Positions 1 to 11,063 of a stretch of 64,000 nt of DNA are shown in pieces. Where the stretch lies: the NCBI RefSeq assembly GCF_019924635.1, contig NZ_CP065037.1, positions 1,736,001 through 1,800,000 of the forward strand. Direction: 5' to 3'. The DNA is from Leifsonia sp. ZF2019 (GTDB lineage Bacteria; Actinomycetota; Actinomycetes; Actinomycetales; Microbacteriaceae). Position numbers and translations under genes: made by a program. The notes under the pieces were generated by a model. The model saw only the letters and a program-made list of their open reading frames with translations. It was not told where the DNA came from and did no database searches. Positions within the stretch are counted from its first letter, which is position 1, and every line of letters starts with the position of its first letter.

Positions 1-709
1 GCGGGGTGGTGGAGGAGATGGGGCCGAAGACGGTGGCGATGAAGATCAGCGCCATCGAGAGCGCGACGCCGAGCAGCGCCGTCGCCAGAGGCATCCCCGC
101 GGCGATGATCGAGCCGAACGTCACGATGAGCACGACGAGCGCGATCCCCACGCCGACGAGCTCGGTGAGGGAGAGCGTCGGCAGGCTCTGGGAGAACAAC
201 TGCCCGCCCACCGCGACCCGCGAGCCGTCGGGGAGCTCCTTCTGCAGCTCGGCCCCCGCGTCTTTCAGAGCGGTCTTCGTCTCCGCGGTGACGGTGGTCT
301 GCTGGCCGGTCAGCTGCACGGTGATGATCGCCGCCGTGCGGTCGTCCGAGATGAGGTTCTTGACGGTCGTGCTGTACGGGGAGGTCGCCCCCGACACCCC
401 GTCGACCTTCGCGAGGTCGGCGACGGTGGACTCCACGGGGTGCGTGATCGCGGGCTGGTCGACGGTCTCGCCCTCGGGCGCGACGACCACGATCTGTGCG
501 CTCGTCCCGCTGACCTGCGGGAAGGTGCGGCTCAGCGTGTCGAGCGCCTCCTGCGACTCGGTGCCCGGGATGCTGAAGGTGTTGTCGGTGCCGTGGTTGA
601 ACGCGACCGCGCCGCCGGCGAGCAGCACGAGCAGCAACAGCCACAGCGAGACGACCAGCTTGCGGGCGCGGAAGGCCCAGCGGCCGATCGAATACAGGAG
701 TGAGGACAC
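1..709 (-). CDS. MMPL-family (RND-type) membrane transporter, C-terminus cut off by window edge
   Basis: The first 236 residues of an MMPL/RND-superfamily exporter are present and the gene runs off the left edge. The N-terminus is a basic segment then a hydrophobic helix rich in Leu/Val (about residues 15-35). An extracytoplasmic stretch follows, then further membrane helices from about residue 190 (ELVGVGIALVVLIVTFGS). The family exports lipids or small molecules using the proton gradient; the substrate is unknown. GTG at 709 is chosen because GGAG lies about 5 bases upstream. It is divergent from a TetR gene and the shared gap holds two palindromes, so TetR control is likely. Family assignment is confident; specificity is not. 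Confidence 0.85.
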   Translation of the reverse strand, partial: MSSLLYSIGRWAFRARKLVVSLWLLLLVLLAGGAVAFNHGTDNTFSIPGTESQEALDTLSRTFPQVSGTSAQIVVVAPEGETVDQPAITHPVESTVADLAKVDGVSGATSPYSTTVKNLISDDRTAAIITVQLTGQQTTVTAETKTALKDAGAELQKELPDGSRVAVGGQLFSQSLPTLSLTELVGVGIALVVLIVTFGSIIAAGMPLATALLGVALSMALIFIATVFGPISSTTP

Positions 710-759
710 ACGTTCTCCAGCGGTGAGGTGACCAGCGGCGTCACGGAATGATGAGTTTC

Positions 760-809
760 GATACACCGTTGTATCCGATGCTCGACTGTATCGGATACAC
801 TCGTGTATC
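760..809. promoter_or_regulatory. Nested palindromic operators between MMPL transporter and TetR gene
   Basis: Two 16-bp palindromes, GATACACCGTTGTATC (760-775) and GATACACTCGTGTATC (794-809), are centred 34 bp apart. The inner half-sites also pair with each other as TGTATCCGAT (770-779) and ATCGGATACA (790-799). This is the pattern expected for a TetR-family repressor that controls both divergent genes. Seen directly; the binding protein is inferred from adjacency. Confidence 0.75.
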
Positions 810-836
810 TGGAACTCGACTCAGGAAGGTTTCAGC

Positions 837-1523
837 TTGGACAGCACAGCTCTCACAGAAGGACACGAGGATGCGCCCGTCGAGGATGCACCCGTGGAGT
901 CGGCGCGCCGCCGTCGCACCCGGGCTCGGCTGCTGGACGCCGCATTCGACGTGTTCGCCGAGCAGGGCGTCCGCGCGGCGAGCGTCGAGACGATCGCCGA
1001 GGCGGCCGGTTTCACCCGCGGCGCCTTCTATTCGAACTTCTCCACCAAGGAGGAGCTGTTCTTCGCGCTGATGGAGCGCGAGAAGACCATGCGGCTCGAG
1101 CAGCTCGACCTCGGCCTGGCCCAGCACCTCGCCCCGCTCGTCGACGCCGGGGTGGTGGAGCTCGACGACGCACAGGTGCTGGACATCGTCACGAAGATCC
1201 TGGAGCTGCAGTCCGACGACCGCCGCTGGTGGCTCGTGCAGTCGGAGTTCCAGCTGCTCGCCCTGCGCGACCCCGCGATCGCGGGCGGCTACCTCGCCTT
1301 CCAGGACGGTTTCTACAGCGACCTGACCGAGGTCGTCGTCGCGGCACTGGCGAGCGCCCGCCGGCGCTTCACGATCGAGCCGGCGGAGGCGGTCCGTGTG
1401 ATCGCAGACCTGTGCGCCAGCGAGGAGGCGCGCGCACTGCTCTCGGGCGACGAGCGCAAGTTCTCGGAGCGGCTGTCGGAGAGCGTGCCCGCGGTGCTCC
1501 TGGCGCTGACGGAGCGCCTCTGA
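837..1523 (+). CDS. TetR/AcrR-family transcriptional regulator
   Basis: A 228-residue TetR-type repressor. The helix-turn-helix lies at about residues 26-75 (RARLLDAAFDVFAEQG, then FTRGAFYSNFSTKEELF), followed by an all-helical ligand-binding domain with no recognisable ligand signature. The start is TTG at 837, preceded by AGGAAGG at 823-829 with 7-base spacing. It is divergent from the MMPL transporter and probably represses it and itself through the palindromes at 760-809. The inducer is unknown. Confidence 0.88.
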   Translation: MDSTALTEGHEDAPVEDAPVESARRRRTRARLLDAAFDVFAEQGVRAASVETIAEAAGFTRGAFYSNFSTKEELFFALMEREKTMRLEQLDLGLAQHLAPLVDAGVVELDDAQVLDIVTKILELQSDDRRWWLVQSEFQLLALRDPAIAGGYLAFQDGFYSDLTEVVVAALASARRRFTIEPAEAVRVIADLCASEEARALLSGDERKFSERLSESVPAVLLALTERL

Positions 1524-1574
1524 CCGTCCGGCGGACGCACGGCGACATCGGAGCCGACGTCGAGCCGGGTTCGG

Positions 1575-1580
1575 TACGCT
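1575..1580 (+). promoter_or_regulatory. -10 box (TACGCT) for leaderless SGNH hydrolase gene
   Basis: TACGCT fits the actinobacterial TAnnnT consensus and ends 7 bases before the ATG at 1588. No Shine-Dalgarno sequence is present, so the transcript is probably leaderless. Confidence 0.5.
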
Positions 1581-1587
1581 CGATCAG

Positions 1588-2460
1588 ATGCGACGCAGAG
1601 CCCTCCCGAACGCACTCGCCGGCGTCCTCGCCGCCGCCGTGCTGACCCTGGTCGCCGCCTGCTCCGGCGCAGCCGACACCGCCCCGGCGGCCACGCCGCA
1701 GGCCGAGACGACTGCGACGCCGACCGCAACGCCGGACCCCTTCCCGCGCCGCCCGCTGACGGCGAGCACCCGCTACGTCGCGCTCGGGGACTCGTTCGCC
1801 GCGGGAATGGGCGGCGGCAACGAGACGGGCAAGTGCCGTTCGAGTTCGGCGAGCTATCCCGACGTCTTCACCAAGGAGGCCGGGATCGACCTGATCGTGA
1901 ACGCGGCCTGCTCCGGGGCCACCACCTCCGACCTCCTGCGCAAGCAGCTCGTCTCGCTCGACGACCGGACGGACCTGGTCACCGTCAGCATCGGCGGCAA
2001 CGATCTGGGTGTCGCCGCGATCGCCGCCGACTGTGCGGCGGGCAAGGCCGCGTCGTGCCGCAGCCAGCTGACCTCGGCGCTCTCGCTGCTCAACGTGCTC
2101 CCGGAGCGGCTGGCGACGGTCTACGACGCGATCCTCCAGGCGGCGCCCAACGCGCGCATCGTCGTGACCGGGTACGCCCTCATGTACGACGCCTCGAACC
2201 CGGACGCCAAGGACTTCGGCATGGCGGCCGCGATCAATGCGGCCACGATCGGCCTCAACCAGGTGATCGACGACGCGGTGGACGCCGAGCGCGCCAAGGG
2301 CGCGCCGATGACGTATGTCGGGGTCGACTTCGCCGGACACGCCATCGGGAACGCGAAGCCGTGGGTCCACACGAGCGGCGTGGACGCGTTCCACCCGACG
2401 GCGGACGGCTACGCCGAGTACGCGAAGCAGCTCGTGCGGCGTCTCGGCACCGCCGGCTGA
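1588..2460 (+). CDS. SGNH/GDSL-type esterase lipoprotein
   Basis: A 290-residue exported hydrolase. Residues 1-25 form a lipoprotein signal with lipobox LVAAC (Cys25), then a Thr/Pro/Ala-rich linker to about residue 58. The SGNH blocks are all visible: GDSF at 67-70 (nucleophile Ser69), an Asn in block II (VNAACSG), GGND at 136-139, and DAFHP with Asp266 and His269. The protein should sit on the outer face of the membrane and cleave an ester; family members act on lipids or acylated polysaccharides. It stands alone with its own leaderless promoter. Confidence 0.87.
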   Translation: MRRRALPNALAGVLAAAVLTLVAACSGAADTAPAATPQAETTATPTATPDPFPRRPLTASTRYVALGDSFAAGMGGGNETGKCRSSSASYPDVFTKEAGIDLIVNAACSGATTSDLLRKQLVSLDDRTDLVTVSIGGNDLGVAAIAADCAAGKAASCRSQLTSALSLLNVLPERLATVYDAILQAAPNARIVVTGYALMYDASNPDAKDFGMAAAINAATIGLNQVIDDAVDAERAKGAPMTYVGVDFAGHAIGNAKPWVHTSGVDAFHPTADGYAEYAKQLVRRLGTAG

Positions 2461-2484
2461 CGTCGCGGAGCTCGTCGGAACCCT

Positions 2485-3285
2485 TCAGCCCGCGGCGGCG
2501 CTGCTGTGATCCCGCGCGAACGCGAGGGTCTCGCGCAGCAGGTCCCGCCGCTCCGCACCCGAGCGCGCTTTTCGCGTGTTGACCTCGGCGACCACCGAGC
2601 CCGACCATCCCGAGCCGGCGAGCAGCCGGAGCACCTCGGCGACGGGCTGGGTCCCGCGCCCCGGCACCAGGTGCTCGTCGAAGACGCGCGCGTCGTCGAG
2701 CGCGCCCGAGCCGTCGCACAGGTGCACGTGGCGAAGCCGGTCGCCCAGCTCCTCCGCCATCCGCAGGCCGTCGACGCCGCTGAGCGCCGCGTGGGAGAAG
2801 TCGAGCGTGACCGCGTCGCAGTCCATCGGCAGCGGGTTCCAACCGGGGGAGTAGGCCGCCATGCCCCGGCCGGCCACCTTCCACGGGAACATGTTCTCGA
2901 CCGCGACCGTCACGCCCGTCGCCGCGGCCGTCCGCCGCACGATCCGGAGGAAGTCCTCGGCGTACTCGGACTGCCAGCGGAACGGCGGGTGCACCACGAC
3001 CGTGTCGGCGCCGAGCTCCGCGGCGAGCGCCGCCGACCGCTCCAGCTTGATGCGCGGGTCGCGCCCCCAGACGAAATGGGTGAGCAGGAGGACCGGGGCG
3101 TGGACACTGAGCACGGGGATGCCGTATCGCTCGGCCAGGGCGGCGAGCGGCGGTGCGGACTGCGTCGCCTCGTCGCGCGTGACCATCACCTCGACACCGT
3201 CGAAGCCCAGCTCGGCCGCGGTGCGGAAGGCCTCCTCGAGGCCGAGCGGGTAGACGCAGGTCGTGCCCATGCCGATGCGCATCAC
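2485..3285 (-). CDS. Sugar phosphate isomerase/epimerase-like TIM barrel protein
   Basis: A 266-residue protein of the xylose-isomerase-like TIM-barrel fold (AP endonuclease 2 family). It shows the alternating strand motifs and probable metal ligands of the family: VVVHPP, VAVENMFPW, TLDFSHA, HVHLCDG and VVAEVN. Members isomerise or epimerise sugars and related keto compounds; the substrate here is unknown. Translation may begin at GTG 3285 or ATG 3282. GTG is chosen because TAGAGT lies exactly 6 bases upstream and there is no ribosome binding site. It is divergent from otsA. Confidence 0.75.
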   Translation of the reverse strand: MMRIGMGTTCVYPLGLEEAFRTAAELGFDGVEVMVTRDEATQSAPPLAALAERYGIPVLSVHAPVLLLTHFVWGRDPRIKLERSAALAAELGADTVVVHPPFRWQSEYAEDFLRIVRRTAAATGVTVAVENMFPWKVAGRGMAAYSPGWNPLPMDCDAVTLDFSHAALSGVDGLRMAEELGDRLRHVHLCDGSGALDDARVFDEHLVPGRGTQPVAEVLRLLAGSGWSGSVVAEVNTRKARSGAERRDLLRETLAFARDHSSAAAG

Positions 3286-3291
3286 AGGCGC

Positions 3292-3297
3292 ACTCTA
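3292..3297 (-). promoter_or_regulatory. -10 box (TAGAGT) for leaderless TIM-barrel gene
   Basis: On the minus strand TAGAGT is followed by 6 bases and then GTG (3285). This matches the leaderless layout seen repeatedly in this window. Confidence 0.5.
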
Positions 3298-3383
3298 GCC
3301 CCGGGCGCTGAACGCGATGTGTCCTCACGCCGAACGACGGCCCCGCGTCAAGGCCCCCGCCGACGCGCAGGGACGCTGGTACT

Positions 3384-4967
3384 GTGGCGAGCAAGCCACC
3401 CCCGCCGACCCGACCATCGACCCGAGGGAGAGGATCCACCATCTCAGCCCAGCCCGCCACCGCGTCCACGACCGACACCTACGAGTTGGTCATCGTCTCG
3501 AACCGCCTCCCGGTCGACCGGGTGATCGACGGCGACGGCGAGGCGAGCTGGCGGCCCTCCCCGGGGGGACTCGTCGCGGCGCTGGAGCCGGTGATGCGCG
3601 CGCAGGACGGCGTCTGGATCGGCTGGGCCGGTGTCTCGGGCGAGGAGATCGACCCGTTCGAGGCCGGCGGTATCAACATCCTCCCCGTTCCCCTCAGCGA
3701 GCAGGAGCTGCAGGAGTACTACGAGGGCTTCTCGAACGACACCCTGTGGCCGCTGTACCACGACGTGATCGCCCAGCCGAGCTATCACCGCGAATGGTGG
3801 GAGAGCTACGTGAAGGTCAATCGCCGGTTCGCGGATGCGGCTGCCGGTGCGGCCTCCTACGGCGCGGTGGTGTGGGTGCACGACTACCAGCTGCAGCTCG
3901 TCCCCGCCATGCTGAGGGAGACGCGGCCCGACCTGGTCATCGGCTTCTTCAACCACATCCCGTTCCCGCCGTACGGCATCTATTCGCAGTTGCCGTGGCG
4001 GCGCCAGATCATCGACGGGCTGCTGGGGGCGGACGTCATCGGGTTCCAGCGCGTCGCCGACGCGGGCAACTTCTCGCGCGCGGTCCGCCGCCTCAAGGGA
4101 TACGAGACGCGCGGGCCGATCATCGAGGTTCCGATCGACAGCGACGACCCCGAGGCCGGGTCGCACCGCCATGTGACGACGAACCGGCACGGCGGTCTCG
4201 TGCGCACCGTCCTCGCCAGGGCCTTCCCGATCTCGATCGACGCGGAGCAGTATCAGGATCTCGCCCGCCGTCCGGACATCCAGGCTCGGGCGAAGGAGAT
4301 CCGCGAGGAGCTCGGCAACCCGGAGACGATCATGCTCGGCGTCGACCGGCTCGACTACACGAAGGGCATCGGCCACCGGCTGAAGGCGTTCGGCGAGCTG
4401 CTGCGTGACGGCGACCTCTCGGTCGAGGACGTCACCCTCGTCCAGGTCGCGAGTCCCAGCCGCGAGCGGGTCGAGACCTACCGCCAGCTGCGCGACGAGA
4501 TCGAGCTCACCGTCGGCCGCATCAACGGCGACTACGCCACCCTGGGCCACAACGCGGTCGCCTACCTCCACCACGGCTATCCGCGGGAGGAGATGGTGGC
4601 CCTCTACCTCGCCGCCGACATCATGCTCGTGACCGCCCTCCGCGACGGCATGAACCTCGTCGCCAAGGAATACGTCGCGACCCGGGTGGACGACGACGGG
4701 GTGCTGGTCCTGAGCGAGTTCGCCGGCGCGTCCGACGAGCTCCGCCAGGCTCTCCTCATCAATCCGCACGACATCGAGGGGCTCAAGGAGACGATCCTCC
4801 AGGCCGTCGCGATGCCCAAGCGCGACCGTGTCCGCCGCATGCGCGCCCTGCGCAAGAAGGTGCTCACCAACGACGTGGCCCGCTGGTCCGCGTCGTTCCT
4901 CGACGCGCTCACCCGCGCCGCGCACGGCGACCACCCGCTGCAGAACCCGCCGGTGAACCGCCGCTGA
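3384..4967 (+). CDS. otsA: Alpha,alpha-trehalose-phosphate synthase (UDP-forming)
   Basis: A GT20-family enzyme that joins a nucleotide-activated glucose to glucose-6-phosphate, giving trehalose-6-phosphate. Conserved blocks are clear: SNRLPVD (39-45), WPLYHD (122-127), VWVHDYQLQLVP (163-174), FFNHIPFP (188-195), then GVDRLDYTKGI and RDGMNLVAKEYV towards the C-terminus. The start is uncertain. GTG 3384 is the only conventional start before the core, but it overlaps a good -10 box (TACTGT, 3380-3385) and gives a low-complexity Pro/Arg N-terminus. In-frame ATC at 3441, 7 bases after GGAGAGG (3427-3433), may be the real start. It is followed 46 bp later by otsB. Confidence 0.93.
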   Translation: MASKPPPPTRPSTRGRGSTISAQPATASTTDTYELVIVSNRLPVDRVIDGDGEASWRPSPGGLVAALEPVMRAQDGVWIGWAGVSGEEIDPFEAGGINILPVPLSEQELQEYYEGFSNDTLWPLYHDVIAQPSYHREWWESYVKVNRRFADAAAGAASYGAVVWVHDYQLQLVPAMLRETRPDLVIGFFNHIPFPPYGIYSQLPWRRQIIDGLLGADVIGFQRVADAGNFSRAVRRLKGYETRGPIIEVPIDSDDPEAGSHRHVTTNRHGGLVRTVLARAFPISIDAEQYQDLARRPDIQARAKEIREELGNPETIMLGVDRLDYTKGIGHRLKAFGELLRDGDLSVEDVTLVQVASPSRERVETYRQLRDEIELTVGRINGDYATLGHNAVAYLHHGYPREEMVALYLAADIMLVTALRDGMNLVAKEYVATRVDDDGVLVLSEFAGASDELRQALLINPHDIEGLKETILQAVAMPKRDRVRRMRALRKKVLTNDVARWSASFLDALTRAAHGDHPLQNPPVNRR

Positions 4968-5013
4968 GCCGCTCCCGGTTCGCCCTCTCCTCCGTCCCGA
5001 CCCGGAAAGCCGC

Positions 5014-5826
5014 ATGACCGACACCGCCCCGCACACCCCTCCCGCCTCCGCCGTCGCCCTCGCGGCGGCCGTGCGCCGCCTCGCCGACGCCGACCGGCTG
5101 CTGATCGCGCTCGACTTCGACGGCACCTTGGCGCCGTTCGTGGACGTGCCGCGCGGAGCCCGCGCGCTTCCCGAGGCCAAGGCGGCGCTCGACCGGCTCG
5201 AGAAGCTGCCGGACACCTGGGTGGCCTACGTCTCCGGCCGACCGCTGGAGAGCCTCGAGGCCGTGACGGAGGCCGACGCGGACGCCTTGCTGATCGGATC
5301 GCACGGCGTCGAGATCCGCTTCGGGCGCGACGGCGTCTCGCTCGACCTGAGCGACGAGGAGCGCGCGACGCTCGAGCGGCTGGGGGAGGCGCTCGGACGG
5401 CTGGTGGACAGCGTCCCGGGGACGAAGCTCGAGGTCAAACCGGTCGGCTTCGGCGTGCATTACCGCACGGTGGAGGGGGACCGCGGGCCGGAGGTCGTCC
5501 GTCGCGCGTACGAGGCGGCCGGCGCTGTCAGCGACGCGCTCACCGTGCGCGACGGCAAGGACATCATCGAGTTCTCCGTGCGCGGCGCGAACAAGGGGGA
5601 CGGCATCGAGCGGCTGCGCGAGTACACGCGGGCGACCGCCGTGCTGTTCGCCGGAGACGACGTCACCGACGAGGACGGCCTGCGCGTCCTGCGGCCGCAG
5701 GACGGCGACGTGGGGATCAAGGTCGGCACGGGGGAGACCGTGGCGCAATACCGGGTGGCGGACGAACGGGCGATCGCCACGCTGCTCACCCTGCTCGCCG
5801 ACGCGCGCACCTCCTCCACAGCCTGA
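5014..5826 (+). CDS. otsB: Trehalose-6-phosphate phosphatase
   Basis: A 270-residue HAD-superfamily phosphatase that removes phosphate from trehalose-6-phosphate, completing the OtsAB route. Motif I is LDFDGTL with Asp34 and Asp36; VSGRP is motif II; FAGDDVTDEDG near residue 215 is motif IV. The ATG at 5014 follows GGAAAG at suitable spacing. It lies 46 bp after otsA on the same strand, so the two are probably one transcript. Trehalose serves as osmoprotectant and stress sugar in actinobacteria. Confidence 0.93.
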   Translation: MTDTAPHTPPASAVALAAAVRRLADADRLLIALDFDGTLAPFVDVPRGARALPEAKAALDRLEKLPDTWVAYVSGRPLESLEAVTEADADALLIGSHGVEIRFGRDGVSLDLSDEERATLERLGEALGRLVDSVPGTKLEVKPVGFGVHYRTVEGDRGPEVVRRAYEAAGAVSDALTVRDGKDIIEFSVRGANKGDGIERLREYTRATAVLFAGDDVTDEDGLRVLRPQDGDVGIKVGTGETVAQYRVADERAIATLLTLLADARTSSTA

Positions 5827-5888
5827 GGCGCCGCGCGGTCTCTCCACCGATCCGACGACGCATGGTCGGAGCGGCATCCGAGAAGTCC

Positions 5889-5894
5889 TAGAGT
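5889..5894 (+). promoter_or_regulatory. -10 box (TAGAGT) for leaderless ilvD
   Basis: TAGAGT is followed by 6 bases and the ilvD ATG (5901), with no ribosome binding site. A short inverted repeat TCCGAC/GTCGGA (5851-5856 and 5865-5870) just upstream could be an operator or the otsB terminator; it is too short to decide. Confidence 0.5.
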
Positions 5895-5900
5895 TGTCAC

Positions 5901-7595
5901 ATGCCAGAGATCGATTGGAAACCGCGCTCCCGCGTCGTCACCGACGGAATCGAAGCCACGACGAGCCGGGGCATGCTCCGCGCCGTCGGAATGGGCGACG
6001 AGGACTGGGAGAAGCCGCAGATCGGCATCGCCAGCTCCTGGAACGAGATCACCCCCTGCAACCTCTCCCTCGACCGCCTCGCACAGGGCGCCAAAGAAGG
6101 CGTCCACTCCGGCGGCGGCTACCCGCTCCAGTTCGGCACCATCTCCGTGTCCGACGGCATCTCGATGGGTCACGAGGGCATGCACTTCTCGCTCGTCTCC
6201 CGCGAGGTCATCGCCGACTCGGTCGAGACGGTCATGATGGCCGAGCGCCTCGACGGCACCGTGCTGCTCGCCGGCTGTGACAAGTCGCTCCCCGGCATGC
6301 TGATGGCCGCCGCGCGCCTCGATCTGTCCGCCGTGTTCCTCTACGCCGGATCCATCGCCCCCGGCTGGGTCAAGCTCTCCGACGGCACGGAGAAGGATGT
6401 CACGATCATCGACTCCTTCGAGGCCGTCGGCGCCTGCAAGGCCGGCAAGATGAGCGAGGAGGACCTCAAGCGCATCGAGTGCGCCATCGCTCCGGGCGAG
6501 GGCGCCTGCGGCGGCATGTACACGGCCAACACCATGGCGTCCGTCGCCGAGGCTCTGGGCATGAGCCTGCCCGGCTCGGCCGCGCCGCCGTCGGCGGACC
6601 GCCGGCGCGACTACTTCGCCCACCGCTCGGGCGAGGCCGTCGTCAACCTGCTCAAGCAGGGGATCACGGCCCGCGACATCCTCACCAAGAAGGCGTTCGA
6701 GAACGCGATCGCGGTCGCGATGGCGTTCGGCGGCTCGACCAACGTCGTCCTGCACCTGCTCGCCATCGCGAACGAGGCCGAGGTCGAGCTCACGATCGAC
6801 GACTTCAACCGCATCGGCGACAAGGTGCCGCACATCGGCGACCTCAAGCCGTTCGGCAAGTACGTGATGAACGACGTCGACCGCCACGGCGGCGTCCCCG
6901 TCGTCATGAAGGCCCTGCTCGACGCCGGGCTCCTCCACGGCGACTGCCTCACCGTCACCGGCAAGACCGTCGCGGAGAACCTCGCAGAGATCAACCCGCC
7001 TGCTCCCGACGGCGAGGTCATGCGAACCCTCGACAACCCGATCCACGCCACCGGCGGTCTCACGATCCTCAAGGGATCGCTCGCCCCGGAGGGCGCGGTC
7101 GTCAAGACGGCGGGCTTCGACGCCCAGGTGTTCGAGGGTCCTGCCCGCGTGTTCGAGCGCGAGCGCGCGGCCATGGACGCCCTCACCGAGGGGCGCATCA
7201 ACGCCGGCGACGTGGTCGTCATCCGCTACGAGGGTCCCAAGGGCGGCCCGGGCATGCGCGAGATGCTCGCCATCACGGCGGCCATCAAGGGCGCGGGGCT
7301 CGGCAAGGATGTACTACTATTGACGGACGGACGATTCTCAGGCGGCACAACCGGCCTGTGCATCGGCCACATAGCACCCGAAGCGGTGGACGCAGGTCCC
7401 ATCGCCTTCGTGCGCGATGGTGATCTGATACGGGTCGATATCGCGGCTCGCTCCCTCGACCTACTGGTCGACGAGTCAGAGCTGACCGCCCGCCGTGACG
7501 GCTGGGCTCCTCTTCCTCCGCGCTATACCCGTGGCGTTCTCGCGAAGTACTCCAAGCTCGTGCACTCTGCAGCAGAAGGCGCGGTCACGGGGTAG
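5901..7595 (+). CDS. ilvD: Dihydroxy-acid dehydratase
   Basis: A 564-residue iron-sulfur dehydratase of valine/isoleucine (and pantothenate) synthesis. It converts 2,3-dihydroxy-3-methyl acids to 2-keto acids. The three cluster cysteines are in place: C53 (EITPCN), C126 ([10 protein letters not shown]) and C203 ([12 protein letters not shown]). Length is normal for the family. It heads ilvD-ilvB-ilvN-ilvC and has its own leaderless promoter. Oddity: from about 7308 to the stop, codon use changes abruptly. Codons such as GTA, CTA, TTG, CGA, TCA, ATA, GCA and GAA appear that are almost absent from the first 460 codons, while the protein motifs stay intact. Confidence 0.96.
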   Translation: MPEIDWKPRSRVVTDGIEATTSRGMLRAVGMGDEDWEKPQIGIASSWNEITPCNLSLDRLAQGAKEGVHSGGGYPLQFGTISVSDGISMGHEGMHFSLVSREVIADSVETVMMAERLDGTVLLAGCDKSLPGMLMAAARLDLSAVFLYAGSIAPGWVKLSDGTEKDVTIIDSFEAVGACKAGKMSEEDLKRIECAIAPGEGACGGMYTANTMASVAEALGMSLPGSAAPPSADRRRDYFAHRSGEAVVNLLKQGITARDILTKKAFENAIAVAMAFGGSTNVVLHLLAIANEAEVELTIDDFNRIGDKVPHIGDLKPFGKYVMNDVDRHGGVPVVMKALLDAGLLHGDCLTVTGKTVAENLAEINPPAPDGEVMRTLDNPIHATGGLTILKGSLAPEGAVVKTAGFDAQVFEGPARVFERERAAMDALTEGRINAGDVVVIRYEGPKGGPGMREMLAITAAIKGAGLGKDVLLLTDGRFSGGTTGLCIGHIAPEAVDAGPIAFVRDGDLIRVDIAARSLDLLVDESELTARRDGWAPLPPRYTRGVLAKYSKLVHSAAEGAVTG

Positions 7596-7648
7596 CCCTT
7601 CGCTCCTCCAGCAGTCAACCGTTTCGTACGTAAGGGACCGATACAGGC

Positions 7649-9454
7649 ATGTCCTCGGATGCAACCCCCCACACCGTGTTGCCCTCCGCGACGCCCGGCA
7701 AGGCGTCGCCCGAATCACTGACCGGCTCGCAGGCCGTCGTCCGCACCCTCGAGCTGCTCGGCGTCACCGACGTCTTCGGGCTCCCGGGCGGCGCGATCCT
7801 GCCGATCTACGACGCCATCGTGGACTCGGCCAAGATCCGCCACATCCTCGTCCGCCACGAGCAGGGCGGCGGCCACGCCGCCGAGGGCTACGCGTCGGCC
7901 TCCAACAAGGTCGGCGTCGCCATGGCGACTTCCGGACCCGGCGCGACCAACCTCGTGACCTCGATCATGGACGCGCACATGGACTCCGTTCCGGTGGTCT
8001 TCATCACCGGCCAGGTCTTCTCCACCCTCATGGGCACGGACGCGTTCCAGGAGGCCGACATCGTCGGCATCACGATGCCGATCACCAAGCACTCCTTCCT
8101 GGTGAAGCGCGTCGAGGACATCCCGGCCACCATCGCCGCGGCCTACCACATCGCGGGCACCGGCCGACCGGGACCCGTGCTCGTCGACATCACCAAGGAT
8201 GCGCAGCAGAACACGGCGCCGTTCGTGTGGCCGCCCAAGGTCGATCTGCCGGGCTACCGGCCGATCACCAAGGCGCACGGCAAGCAGATCCTGGCGGCCG
8301 CGCAGCTGCTCGTCGAGAGCAAGAAGCCGGTGCTCTACGTCGGCGGCGGCGTCATCCGCTCGCGGGCGTCGCAGGAGCTCCTCGAGCTGGCCGAGGCCGT
8401 CGGCGCTCCGGTGGTGACCACTCTGATGGCGCGCGGCGCGTTCCCGGACACCCACGAGCAGCACCTCGGCATGCCGGGCATGCACGGCACGGTCCCGGCC
8501 GTTCTCGCGCTCCAGGAATCGGACCTCATCGTGTCGCTCGGCGCGCGGTTCGACGACCGTGTCACGGGTAACACCTCCCTTTTCGCGCCCCACGCGAAGA
8601 TCGTGCACGTCGACGTCGACCCTGCCGAGATCTCCAAGATCCGCATCGCCGACGTCCCGATCGTCGGCGATGCCAAGGACGTCATCGTCGATCTGACCGC
8701 CGCGTTCCAGGACGCGTCTGCGACCGTCAAGCCCGACCTCGTCGAGTGGTGGACCTACCTCAACGGGCTCCGCGAGGAGTTCCCGCTCGGGTTCACCCCG
8801 ACGAGCGACGGGCTCCTGGCACCGCAGCACGTGATCCAGCGGATCGGCGAGCTGACCGGGCCGGAGGCGATCTACACCGCCGGCGTCGGCCAGCACCAGA
8901 TGTGGGCGGCGCAGTTCATCAAGTACGAGCGGCCCAACTCATGGCTCAACTCCGGCGGCGCCGGCACGATGGGCTACTCGGTCCCCGCGGCGATGGGCGC
9001 CAAGGTGGCCCAGCCGGACCGCGTGGTGTGGGCGATCGACGGCGACGGCTGCTTCCAGATGACCAATCAGGAGCTCGCCACCGCCACGCTGAACGACATC
9101 CCGATCAAAGTCGCGATCATCAACAACTCGTCGCTGGGCATGGTGCGGCAGTGGCAGACGCTGTTCTACGACGGCCGCTACTCCAACACCGACCTCAACA
9201 CCGGGCACGACACCGCGCGCGTCCCCGACTTCGTGAAGCTGGCCGAGGCGTACGGCGCCCTCGGCATCCGCGTCACCAAGGAGGAAGAGGTCGACGCCGC
9301 CATCAAGCTGGCCCTCGAGACCAACGACCGCCCGGTCGTGATCGACTTCGTCGTGAGCGCCGACGCCATGGTGTGGCCGATGGTCCCCCAGGGAGTCAGC
9401 AACAGCTACGTCCAGTACGCACGCGACCACAGCCCCGCCTTCGGAGAGGAGTGA
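7649..9454 (+). CDS. ilvB: Acetolactate synthase, large (catalytic) subunit
   Basis: A 601-residue ThDP enzyme that condenses pyruvate with pyruvate or 2-ketobutyrate, the first common step to Val, Leu and Ile. The ThDP-activating glutamate is in [13 protein letters not shown] (Glu71). The ThDP/Mg motif starts with GDG at 465-467 and runs on to an NN pair ([13 protein letters not shown]). It follows ilvD by 53 bp and precedes ilvN by 2 bp, so large and small subunits are coupled. The gap from ilvD contains AAGGGA about 12 bases before the ATG. Confidence 0.96.
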   Translation: MSSDATPHTVLPSATPGKASPESLTGSQAVVRTLELLGVTDVFGLPGGAILPIYDAIVDSAKIRHILVRHEQGGGHAAEGYASASNKVGVAMATSGPGATNLVTSIMDAHMDSVPVVFITGQVFSTLMGTDAFQEADIVGITMPITKHSFLVKRVEDIPATIAAAYHIAGTGRPGPVLVDITKDAQQNTAPFVWPPKVDLPGYRPITKAHGKQILAAAQLLVESKKPVLYVGGGVIRSRASQELLELAEAVGAPVVTTLMARGAFPDTHEQHLGMPGMHGTVPAVLALQESDLIVSLGARFDDRVTGNTSLFAPHAKIVHVDVDPAEISKIRIADVPIVGDAKDVIVDLTAAFQDASATVKPDLVEWWTYLNGLREEFPLGFTPTSDGLLAPQHVIQRIGELTGPEAIYTAGVGQHQMWAAQFIKYERPNSWLNSGGAGTMGYSVPAAMGAKVAQPDRVVWAIDGDGCFQMTNQELATATLNDIPIKVAIINNSSLGMVRQWQTLFYDGRYSNTDLNTGHDTARVPDFVKLAEAYGALGIRVTKEEEVDAAIKLALETNDRPVVIDFVVSADAMVWPMVPQGVSNSYVQYARDHSPAFGEE

Positions 9455-9456
9455 CC

Positions 9457-11029
<1,573 letters not shown>

Positions 11030-11063
11030 TCCAGCGCCGCGCTGCTGCCGTCTGACGGCACGC

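Noticed and set aside
5851..5870. TCCGAC/GTCGGA hairpin as otsB terminator
   Set aside because: Only 6 bp with an 8-base loop and no T run; not strong enough to list separately.
7495..7560. A Leu/Ile/Val-containing short reading frame ([14 protein letters not shown]) before ilvB, as a possible attenuator leader peptide
   Set aside because: It is the shifted frame of the end of ilvD, has no stop near ilvB and no convincing ribosome binding site or terminator pair.
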